Positions 7,062 to 11,938 of a stretch of 11,938 bases of DNA are shown here, piece by piece. The notes beneath the pieces are model-generated. The model worked only from the letters and a program-made list of their open reading frames with translations, searched no databases and was not told the origin of the DNA. Each line of letters starts with the position of its first letter. Position 1 is the first letter of the stretch. The stretch covers positions 1 through 11,938 of the forward strand of contig SABF01000029.1 in assembly GCA_009929095.1 (NCBI GenBank). Direction: 5' to 3'. This DNA comes from Erysipelotrichia bacterium (GTDB lineage: Bacteria; Bacillota_I; Bacilli_A; Erysipelotrichales; Erysipelotrichaceae). Both the position numbers and the translations under genes were made by a program.

Positions 7062-7907
7062 TTACGTATTTCTGGCGCTGGATTCTTTTGCTTTTCTGTC
7101 TCTGACCAGCTGTGAATGATAAAAGAAGTTTGTATATGAAACAGAATGGGTATGGCAGTACTGATCAATTTCGGCGGAATAGTTCTGCCAATAGGTCATA
7201 TCCTTCTTTTTATAAATACTTTCGTATAGATCATGCAGATGCGGATACTTCTGATCGATGTATGCAAGAATATCACTTCGGAAAGGTTCTCTCAGATTCA
7301 GGTTCTCGAACCAGTAATGATCCGTGAAGTCTTTTGATATCTCAAGAATCTCTTTGAAATCAGTGATGCCCGGAAATATTGGAGACAGGAATAGAATGGC
7401 ATAGATGCCATTCTCATGCAGAGTTTTCAGTGTGCGCAGACGATCAGCAGTCGAAGCACCGTGATCCATATCCTCCCGGAACTCTTCGTTCAGGGTGTTC
7501 AGCGAAACTGATACTGTCAGATGCTTCATCTGTTTCAGAAGATCAATATCACGCAGGATCAGAGATGATCTGGTTGAAATGGACAGGAAACAGTCACAGG
7601 CTGTCAGTTCCTGCAGTATACCGCGTGTTTTCTGGTATTTTTCTTCTGCCGGGTTATATGGATCTGTGACAGAAGATAGGAAAACACGCTTTCCCTCAAG
7701 TTTTTCAATCTGCAGAGGCTCGTCGGTTTCTTTGATGTCGACAAATTCACCCCACGCCTCTTCGTGTTTTGTAAAGCGCTTCATGAATCGCGCATAGCAG
7801 TATCGACATCCGTGCGGACATCCAATGTATGGATTGATCACGTAATCGCTGACAGGAAGATTTGACTTCGTGACCAGATGATTAACGTGTACTGTCTGTT
7901 CTTTCAT
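7062..7907 (-). CDS. SPL-family radical SAM protein
   Basis: This 281-residue protein is a radical S-adenosylmethionine enzyme. Its [4Fe-4S] cluster motif CxxxCxxC is clear as CPHGCRYC, with cysteines 30, 34 and 37 followed by the usual tyrosine. The phrases NPYIGC, SSVTDPYNPAEE, STRSSLILRDIDLL and SVSLNT are typical of the group related to spore photoproduct lyase, often annotated Rv2578c-like or SPL family. True spore photoproduct lyase is longer and carries other conserved features, so DNA repair should not be assumed; the reaction of this shorter group is not known to me. The ATG at 7907 has GGAG eight bases upstream. It is a single gene: the MATE gene downstream has its own promoter region and the upstream neighbour is divergent. 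Confidence 0.85.
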   Translation of the reverse strand: MKEQTVHVNHLVTKSNLPVSDYVINPYIGCPHGCRYCYARFMKRFTKHEEAWGEFVDIKETDEPLQIEKLEGKRVFLSSVTDPYNPAEEKYQKTRGILQELTACDCFLSISTRSSLILRDIDLLKQMKHLTVSVSLNTLNEEFREDMDHGASTADRLRTLKTLHENGIYAILFLSPIFPGITDFKEILEISKDFTDHYWFENLNLREPFRSDILAYIDQKYPHLHDLYESIYKKKDMTYWQNYSAEIDQYCHTHSVSYTNFFYHSQLVRDRKAKESSARNT

Positions 7908-8054
7908 GCGATTTTCTCCGCTCCGGCGTAATCTGCCGCATGTGATTCCTCTGTTTCATGCATTCTTCTGCAGAGCAATGACTGCATCAGTGTGTCTTCT
8001 CTGTCCTGAGGAAGCTCATAATTCATGTTATGCCGTGTATTTCTTCAGCTGTTA

Positions 8055-8063
8055 TGCTATTAT
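8055..8063 (+). promoter_or_regulatory. Extended -10 promoter candidate for the HPt gene
   Basis: TG-C-TATTAT (8055-8063) matches an extended -10 box (TGnTATAAT-like). There is no clear -35, as is usual for this class. Transcription would start near 8070, giving a leader of about 117 bases before the HPt start codon. The box lies within an imperfect stem (TGCTA/TAGCA and CTGTT/AACAG, about 8049-8078). Confidence 0.4.
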
Positions 8064-8090
8064 TTTAGCAATAAACAGGAAGAACCAGAG

Positions 8091-8138
8091 CCGCCAAGTT
8101 GAATTTGCATACTGTTATGCCATCAGCGATTTTGGCGG
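8091..8138 (+). promoter_or_regulatory. Structured leader element before the HPt gene
   Basis: CCGCCAA (8091-8097) pairs perfectly with TTGGCGG (8132-8138) across a 34-base loop that itself contains GCAT/ATGC (8107-8110 and 8117-8120). The element is in the predicted 5' leader and ends 48 bases before the ATG. It fits no riboswitch class I recognise. With the surrounding 280-base gap (7908-8186) it is the main content of this spacer, besides three copies of TGTTATGC. Confidence 0.3.
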
Positions 8139-8186
8139 AGATCAGAAATTAGGCAATCAGTAAAAGAAAGAAGGAAATTCATTCGT

Positions 8187-8540
8187 ATGATTCCGAAATT
8201 GAAAGAACTGGAAGCGGCAGGATGTGATATGAAAGGAGCGATTCATCGCTGTATTGATGATGAAGAGTTTCTGGTATCCTGCATTCAGCGGGAAATGGCA
8301 GATCCGCAGTTTGAAGCGCTGAAGAAAGCTCTGGAAGAGAAGAATGTCAAAGCCGGATTTGAAGCGGCGCACGGACTGAAGGGGGTTATCAGCAATCTCG
8401 GTCTGACAGGGGTCTTCAATGAACTGAATCCGATTGTAGAAACACTGCGTGCCGGAAGTACGGATAATCTGATGCCGCAGTATGAGAAAATGATGTTTGA
8501 AAAACACCGTATTGAAGATATTATCAATTCTGCAGACTGA
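8187..8540 (+). CDS. Stand-alone HPt (histidine phosphotransfer) protein
   Basis: This 117-residue protein is a single HPt domain, a helical bundle that relays phosphoryl groups between response-regulator receiver domains. The signature AAHGLKGVISNLGL fits the HxLKGxxxNLG consensus, making His62 the expected phosphorylated residue. Length and all-helical composition fit one domain with nothing added. It has no kinase or receiver neighbour in the window, so it is an orphan; partners must be encoded elsewhere, perhaps a hybrid kinase. A link to the PAS protein at the left end is only conceivable, because that protein has no visible receiver or kinase domain. A ribosome site AAGGAA lies about eleven bases before the ATG, somewhat far. 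The stop codon is embedded in the terminator stem. Confidence 0.88.
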   Translation: MIPKLKELEAAGCDMKGAIHRCIDDEEFLVSCIQREMADPQFEALKKALEEKNVKAGFEAAHGLKGVISNLGLTGVFNELNPIVETLRAGSTDNLMPQYEKMMFEKHRIEDIINSAD

Positions 8541-8556
8541 AATAGTCTGCAGTTTT
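8530..8556 (+). terminator. Intrinsic terminator overlapping the HPt stop codon
   Basis: CTGCAGACT (8530-8538), loop GAAAT and AGTCTGCAG (8544-8552) form a perfect nine-base stem followed by TTTTACTG. The T-run is short, so some read-through into the flavin reductase gene 47 bases further on is likely, especially as no clear promoter is seen in between. The HPt stop codon TGA (8538-8540) lies at the top of the left arm. Confidence 0.65.
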
Positions 8557-8603
8557 ACTGAAACGACAGGGAATCACAAATGCCAGAAAGAGAGAACTGA
8601 TCC

Positions 8604-9164
8604 ATGAGAAAAGATTTTGGTGCCAAGTCATACCTGTATCCTCAGCCGGTGCTGATCATTGCCTCCTATGATGAAGAAGGCACTCCTGATGCAATGAACG
8701 CTGCCTGGGGAGGCATCAGCGGCGATCATCAGATTTCCATGTGCCTGAGTGCCGGACATAAGACGGTAAAGAACATTCTGAAGCAGAAGGCATTTACCGT
8801 ATCCATGGCTGCTGCTCCTTACACTGCAGCCTGTGACTATCTCGGACTGGTCAGCGGCAATGACTGCCCGGATAAGATTGAAAAAAGCGGACTGCATACA
8901 GTCAGAGCAGATCATGTAAATGCACCGCTGATTGATGAGCTTCCTCTGGCTCTGGAATGCAGTCTGATCAGCTATGATCCGGATACCGGGATCATGGTGG
9001 GAGATATTGTCAATGCATGTGCAGAAGAATCCATACTGGACGAAAAGGGAAGCATTGATCCATCAAAACTGCAGCCAATCGTTTTTGATGCGGCAAATCA
9101 TGACTATCTTGCACTAGGCAAAAAGACAGGCAATGCCTTTCACGATGGCCTGAAACTGAAGTAA
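8604..9164 (+). CDS. Flavin reductase family protein (FMN-binding split barrel)
   Basis: This 186-residue protein belongs to the flavin reductase-like, FMN-binding split-barrel family. Members use NAD(P)H to reduce flavin or carry FMN as electron donors in the cytoplasm. The N-terminal phrases KSYLYPQPVLIIASYDEEG, NAAWGGIS, SMCLSAGHKTVKNI and the central VSGNDCPDKIEKSGL are characteristic of the small group common in gut anaerobes. The C-terminal GKKTGNAFHDGLKLK gives a natural full-length end. The start at 8604 is preceded by GAGAGAA about seven bases upstream. It follows the HPt gene on the same strand after a moderate terminator, so it may be partly co-transcribed. The physiological electron acceptor cannot be deduced. 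Confidence 0.88.
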   Translation: MRKDFGAKSYLYPQPVLIIASYDEEGTPDAMNAAWGGISGDHQISMCLSAGHKTVKNILKQKAFTVSMAAAPYTAACDYLGLVSGNDCPDKIEKSGLHTVRADHVNAPLIDELPLALECSLISYDPDTGIMVGDIVNACAEESILDEKGSIDPSKLQPIVFDAANHDYLALGKKTGNAFHDGLKLK

Positions 9165-9198
9165 AAAAACCCGAGTGCAGAGACTGCACTTCAGGTTT
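9163..9198 (-). terminator. Convergent intrinsic terminator, strong on the minus strand
   Basis: GTGCAG (9175-9180) and CTGCAC (9184-9189) form the core, extended by A-T and G-T pairs and by AAACC/GGTTT (9167-9171 with 9194-9198). On the minus strand the stem runs into seven T residues (A7 at 9163-9169 on the plus strand), a classic terminator for isoaspartyl dipeptidase. It can also fold in rightward transcripts of the flavin reductase gene, though without a long T-run. Confidence 0.8.
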
Positions 9199-9208
9199 CA
9201 GCGATTCA

Positions 9209-10360
9209 TTATTCAAACATGCCGTGTATGACTGCATTCCCATCCCGGAATGCAGTTTTGCCCTTGGCAATGACAGTATCAATACCAGCTGTTTCATTCA
9301 GCAGGATGCAGTCTGCATCCGCGTCTTTCTTTAGGCATCCCTTATGATCTTTCAGCCCAATGACAGATGCCGGATTGACCGTAAATGGCTTCAGAGCAGT
9401 TTCCATTGCAATGTTCCGCTCGTATACCAGAATCTTCAGTGTATTCAGAATTCCGTCAGGTATGCCGTATGTCATGCCTGTCAGTTCCTTCTGCTCATTG
9501 AATATCGGCATGGATCCGTAGGCGTCTGTTGTGACGGTAATCTGGTCAGCATACCCGGCTTCAAATGCCTGAATCAGCTGATCAGCAGTTGTGATGCAGT
9601 GCTCTGCATCTTCACCGGCAGTAATATCAATAGTGCCGCCGCGTTCCATCAGCTTCATTCCCTGGGCAAACAGCTCCTTCGTTCTGCCCATATGTGTAGG
9701 CTGGAAGATGCGCACCGGGATATCAGAATGATCCAGAGCATAGAAGAGCGGATTCAGCATGTCTTTTCCGCTGCCCATATGTATTGTTACATAACCGGGT
9801 TTCCCGGCCAGCAGTCCGCCGCGTCTTGCATCTGCAGCAAGGCGGATCAGTTCTTCACCGGTAATGGAAGAACTGCGATGATCCGACATGGCTGTCTTGA
9901 CCCCGATGACCAGATCAATCAGAAGAATATCCTTTTCAACACTGTCAAAGAAGGCAACCGGCGGATAGCCATAGGAACCGGTCAGAATGAATACCGTGAT
10001 GCCGTCGTGACTGAGTGCTCTTGCCTTTTCAATCAGGCTGGCAAGGCTTCTGCCAATGCCATCTGTGCCAAGAAGACCAACTGCTGTAGTGACTCCGCAG
10101 GAGATCAGCGTTTTAATGGAAGCTTCCGGTGTGCGCAGATAAGGACCGCCTTCCCCGCCGCCGCCAAGGATATGCTCATGCATATCAATAAAGCCGGGAA
10201 TGAGTTTCTTTCCTTCGGCATCAATGATCTCAATGCCGGGGATATGTTCACAGTCTGAAATATGATCTTGAATCAGAGAGAGCTGCGTTCCTTCCATCAG
10301 TACATCATTGATGCCGAGATGTTCCGGTGCATATACATCAGCATGCTTGATCAGAATCAC
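9209..10360 (-). CDS. iadA: Isoaspartyl dipeptidase (beta-aspartyl peptidase), M38 amidohydrolase
   Basis: This cytoplasmic dinuclear metal enzyme cleaves beta-aspartyl dipeptides, which arise from damaged proteins containing isoaspartate. The 383 residues match the family length. All expected metal and active-site positions are visible: His61 and His63 in GFIDMHEH, the carboxylated lysine Lys155 in GVKTAMSDHRSS, His194 in VTIHMGSG, His223 in QPTHMGR and catalytic Asp279 in VTTDAYGS. Glu70 and Tyr130 correspond to known substrate-side residues. These line up with the Escherichia coli enzyme with a shift of six to seven residues. Translation starts at GTG (10360), supported by GAGG eight bases upstream; no in-frame ATG lies nearby. 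It follows the DtxR/MntR-like regulator on the same strand with a terminator-like hairpin between and no obvious promoter, so it probably depends on read-through. It ends at a strong terminator. Confidence 0.93.
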   Translation of the reverse strand: MILIKHADVYAPEHLGINDVLMEGTQLSLIQDHISDCEHIPGIEIIDAEGKKLIPGFIDMHEHILGGGGEGGPYLRTPEASIKTLISCGVTTAVGLLGTDGIGRSLASLIEKARALSHDGITVFILTGSYGYPPVAFFDSVEKDILLIDLVIGVKTAMSDHRSSSITGEELIRLAADARRGGLLAGKPGYVTIHMGSGKDMLNPLFYALDHSDIPVRIFQPTHMGRTKELFAQGMKLMERGGTIDITAGEDAEHCITTADQLIQAFEAGYADQITVTTDAYGSMPIFNEQKELTGMTYGIPDGILNTLKILVYERNIAMETALKPFTVNPASVIGLKDHKGCLKKDADADCILLNETAGIDTVIAKGKTAFRDGNAVIHGMFE

Positions 10361-10386
10361 ATGAGAATCCTCGCTTTCTGTTTTTG

Positions 10387-10406
10387 AAAAGGCGGCACTG
10401 CCGCCT
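10387..10406 (-). terminator. Hairpin between regulator and iadA, partial terminator
   Basis: AGGCGGC (10390-10396) and GCCGCCT (10400-10406) form a seven-base GC-rich stem with the loop ACT. Read leftward it is followed by TTTTC and then AAAAA. The stem is strong but the T-run is only four, so it looks like a leaky terminator separating expression of the regulator from that of iadA 27 bases beyond. Confidence 0.6.
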
Positions 10407-10414
10407 GGGATGAT

Positions 10415-10807
10415 TTATTTCTTTTTGCTATGAACGGGTGATTCACATATCATGGCGTGTTCCTTGATCCGATTGAATGTTTCATCACTGAGGTCATGCT
10501 CGACCCGGCACGCATCTATCTGCGCGATATCCTTGCTGACACCCAGAGAGATAAACAGATCACTGAGAATCCGATGGCGTTCATAGATATGCTCGGCAAT
10601 CTCTTTGCCAGGCGGAAGCAGGGTAATGGCACCATCTGCTTTCATGGAGATATAGCCGTTCTCTCTCAGTTTCTTCATGGCAATGGATACAGACGCCTTG
10701 GAGTACTCTTTTTCATTTGCAATATCTACGCTGTGTACAACACCTTTCTGTTCCTGAATCATCAGGATCGATTCCAGATAATCTTCAGCGGATTCATATA
10801 TCTGCAT
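10415..10807 (-). CDS. DtxR/MntR-family metal-dependent transcriptional regulator
   Basis: This 130-residue protein combines an N-terminal winged helix-turn-helix (about residues 1-65: DIANEKEYSKASVSIAMKKL is the recognition region) with a C-terminal dimerisation and metal-binding domain. Such proteins bind Mn2+ or Fe2+ and then repress metal uptake genes. Ligand positions correspond to those of Bacillus subtilis MntR with a shift of one: Asp9, Glu12, His78, Glu103 and His104. However, the position of MntR Glu99 is a cysteine here (Cys100 in DACRVEH), a feature shared with iron-type DtxR proteins. There is no SH3-like third domain, so it is MntR-sized. I start at 10807, not 10825, because GGAGGTG lies nine bases before 10807 and the 10825 ATG overlaps that ribosome site. 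Its targets are not visible, apart from possible effects on iadA and itself. Confidence 0.88.
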   Translation of the reverse strand: MQIYESAEDYLESILMIQEQKGVVHSVDIANEKEYSKASVSIAMKKLRENGYISMKADGAITLLPPGKEIAEHIYERHRILSDLFISLGVSKDIAQIDACRVEHDLSDETFNRIKEHAMICESPVHSKKK

Positions 10808-10819
10808 GTGAATATTCAC
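10808..10819. promoter_or_regulatory. Palindrome between regulator ribosome site and start codon
   Basis: GTGAATATTCAC is a perfect 12-base palindrome that fills the space between the GGAG ribosome site and the ATG of the metal regulator. It could be a protein-binding site for self-control or could arise by chance. It does not match the MntR or DtxR operator sequences I know. Confidence 0.3.
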
Positions 10820-10849
10820 CTCCATGTTTTCAACAGGCTTCTTTTATTA

Positions 10850-10909
10850 ATTCTACTGAAAGTTCAGAGAAAATGAAAGCACTTGAATCAGCACTCACTA
10901 TCGATTCAA
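10850..10909 (-). promoter_or_regulatory. Weak promoter and inverted repeat upstream of the metal regulator
   Basis: Reading left, TAGAAT (10850-10855) is a candidate -10 box, with only a poor TTTCAT 17 bases upstream at 10873-10878. Behind it, TTGAATC (10883-10889) and GATTCAA (10903-10909) form a perfect seven-base inverted repeat with a 13-base spacer. This places a possible activator or repressor site just upstream of the -35 region. Confidence 0.3.
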
Positions 10910-10952
10910 ACTAATTGCCATTTACATGATTTTATCTGATGACAGGGTACTC

Positions 10953-11001
10953 ATATGCGTGTGCATATTCATAATTAGAAAAAGAAAGAATCATCTATAA
11001 T
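10953..11001 (+). promoter_or_regulatory. Promoter of the sugar transferase locus with upstream inverted repeat
   Basis: A perfect TATAAT lies at 10996-11001 and faces the sugar transferase gene; transcription would start near 11008. The -35 region is poor (TTAGAA at 15 bases). ATATGC-GTGT-GCATAT (10953-10968) is a perfect 16-base inverted repeat centred about 47 bases upstream of the predicted start, where activators commonly bind. The weak -35 together with this site suggests activator dependence, which is an inference. Confidence 0.45.
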
Positions 11002-11029
11002 TTAAGTACAATTGCGGAGGCAGGTATTC

Positions 11030-11071
11030 ATGAATAGGGGGATGAAACATGCAGCTGAATGCGGCTTCTGA
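11030..11071 (+). CDS. Leader ORF 1, 13 residues
   Basis: ATG at 11030 is preceded by GGAGG (11016-11020) with a nine-base spacer, the best ribosome site in this leader. It encodes MNRGMKHAAECGF and ends with TGA at 11069-11071. It begins about 22 bases after the predicted transcription start and overlaps leader ORF 2 in another frame. The strong ribosome site on so short a frame suggests a regulatory leader peptide or the start of a deleted gene. Confidence 0.35.
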   Translation: MNRGMKHAAECGF

Positions 11072-11108
11072 CAGTAAAACGACAGAGACAATTATGCTGT
11101 CCGCATAA
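11049..11108 (+). CDS. Leader ORF 2, 19 residues, ending inside the hairpin
   Basis: ATG at 11049 follows the purine run AGGGGG (about 11036-11041) with a seven-base spacer. It encodes MQLNAASDSKTTETIMLSA and stops at TAA 11106-11108, which lies within the left arm of the hairpin at 11104-11132. A ribosome terminating here would cover that arm. No run of one amino acid is seen, so the classic amino-acid attenuator is not supported; an antibiotic- or ribosome-stalling type would still fit. Confidence 0.35.
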   Translation: MQLNAASDSKTTETIMLSA

Positions 11109-11136
11109 ATGCCTCTGCATAAGGCATTTATGGGGG
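11104..11136 (+). promoter_or_regulatory. Hairpin abutting the ribosome site of the sugar transferase gene
   Basis: CATAAATGCC (11104-11113) and GGCATTTATG (11123-11132) are perfect ten-base complements with a nine-base loop. The right arm ends at the first G of the run GGGGG (11132-11136), which is the only ribosome site for the ATG at 11141. No T-run follows, so this is not a terminator; its location suggests control of translation initiation. Confidence 0.6.
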
Positions 11137-11140
11137 ATTT

Positions 11141-11938
11141 ATGTCTGGTAAACTGAAACACGACAAGTTAGTGGATGCTGTTAAGGTGCTGGATCTGGTG
11201 TTGATGGTAATGCCATTTGTCATCAGTTGGCTGCTTTATTACTCAGGAAAAACCGCAGCACCGTATTATCGGAATGGGCAGGTATTTCTGATTCTGCTTT
11301 ATTCGATTCTCTATTTTTCCTATTGCAAACTTTATGGCGGTTTTCTTGTATCACTGTTTAGAATATCGGAGATCATATACAGTCAGGCACTGGCTGCCCT
11401 GTTCTCTAATGCAATTATTTATATTGTATTGATTCTGCTTTCTAAGAAACTGCCGAGTATAATTCCACTGCTGATTGTCTTTGCATGTCAGATTGCACTT
11501 GCTTCCATCTGGGCCAAGGCGGCCAATGAATGGTATTTTCGAAAGTTTCCACCCCTGAACTGTATCGTGATCTATGATGAACGCATTCATATAGCAGATT
11601 TGATTGAGTCCTATGGAATGAAAAAGAAATTCAAGATCACCAGGGTGATAACCGCAGAAGACTGTCTGAAGGATATGTCGATTCTGGATGAGACGGAAGC
11701 CGTATTCATGACGGATGTCATAGGCCGGGGAAGAAATGAAATTCTGATTCATTGTGTGGAAAAGAAAATCGATGTATATACAATTCCAAATATTGGGGAT
11801 CTGATCATGAGCGGAGCCAGAGCAATTCATCTGTTTCATCTGCCGATGCTCAGAGTCGGAGACGTTTCTGCCAATAAAGAATTTACTATTATCAAGCGGA
11901 CATTCGATATCTTGATTTCTTCACTGTGTCTTGTGATC
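11141..11938 (+). CDS. Undecaprenyl-phosphate sugar phosphotransferase, N-terminal part (runs off window)
   Basis: The frame is open for 266 codons to the window end, so the gene is partial. This family transfers a sugar-1-phosphate from a nucleotide sugar to undecaprenyl phosphate in the inner membrane, the first step of capsule, exopolysaccharide or glycan assembly. Four hydrophobic segments are visible near residues 16-34, 48-67, 77-100 and 107-126. A Rossmann-like middle region follows (NCIVIYDERIHIADLIESYG to about residue 215). The join into the catalytic domain is recognisable: the IHLFHLPMLRVG stretch and then FTIIKRTFDILISSLCLVI, where the FxxKRxFD motif precedes the membrane hairpin of the transferase. 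The catalytic Asp-Glu pair lies beyond the window. The start ATG follows GGGGG by only four bases. The gene is divergent from the metal regulator and probably opens a polysaccharide cluster to the right. Confidence 0.85.
   Translation, partial: MSGKLKHDKLVDAVKVLDLVLMVMPFVISWLLYYSGKTAAPYYRNGQVFLILLYSILYFSYCKLYGGFLVSLFRISEIIYSQALAALFSNAIIYIVLILLSKKLPSIIPLLIVFACQIALASIWAKAANEWYFRKFPPLNCIVIYDERIHIADLIESYGMKKKFKITRVITAEDCLKDMSILDETEAVFMTDVIGRGRNEILIHCVEKKIDVYTIPNIGDLIMSGARAIHLFHLPMLRVGDVSANKEFTIIKRTFDILISSLCLVI

Noticed and set aside
8026..8121. CRISPR-like or iteron repeats (TGTTATGC three times)
   Set aside because: Only eight to nine bases are shared and spacing is irregular (24 and 63 bases), far from a CRISPR or origin pattern.
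7906..8163. 85-residue plus-strand frame with repeated Cys-Tyr-Ala
   Set aside because: The three CYA copies come from the TGTTATGC repeats that happen to be in frame; there is no ribosome site, and the frame covers the predicted promoter and leader of the HPt gene.
9344..10258. 304-residue plus-strand frame across iadA
   Set aside because: It lies antisense to a gene with all active-site residues intact; its translation is rich in Cys, Ser and His and has no family pattern.
11351..11839. 162-residue minus-strand frame near the right end
   Set aside because: Antisense to the sugar transferase, whose frame is open throughout and has recognisable membrane and transferase motifs.

Overview
The window looks like chromosomal DNA of a low-to-mid GC Bacillota, most likely an Erysipelotrichia- or Lachnospiraceae-type gut anaerobe. 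The evidence is the mix of families: a tandem-PAS signalling protein, a YoaP-type acetyltransferase, a Cof-type HAD phosphatase, a MepA-like MATE exporter, an SPL-family radical SAM protein, a conserved flavin reductase, IadA, and a DtxR/MntR regulator. Strong AGGAG-type ribosome sites and TATAAT -10 boxes also fit. The genus is an inference; there is no rRNA or marker gene here.

Layout. 1-2861 (minus) is a very long protein of seven PAS domains with no output domain; it stops just inside an eighth repeat, possibly by a frameshift. 2862-4846 (plus) holds a promoter region, a gene remnant, a YoaP-like acetyltransferase and a HAD-IIB phosphatase. 4847-5440 holds two short orphan reading frames and two hairpins. 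5441-6877 (minus) is a MATE exporter whose promoter sits inside a palindromic operator-like sequence. 7062-7907 (minus) is a radical SAM protein. 8187-9164 (plus) encodes a stand-alone HPt protein behind a structured leader, then a flavin reductase. 9209-10807 (minus) is a DtxR/MntR-type metal regulator followed by isoaspartyl dipeptidase, separated by a terminator-like hairpin. 10808-11140 is a divergent control region. It leads rightwards into a membrane sugar-phosphate transferase (11141 to the window edge), which probably starts a capsule or exopolysaccharide locus.

How the genes fit together. Most are independent housekeeping or accessory units. Possible links are sensory (PAS array and orphan HPt), metal-dependent (DtxR-type regulator next to a dinuclear-metal peptidase) and surface polysaccharide synthesis.

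The most interesting structure is the leader of the sugar transferase. It has two overlapping tiny ORFs, each with its own ribosome site. The second one's stop codon lies inside the left arm of a perfect 10-bp hairpin, and the right arm of that hairpin runs into the transferase's ribosome site. This is the geometry of translational attenuation. No CRISPR array, insertion sequence, tRNA or rRNA was seen, and no multi-gene system that I would call new.
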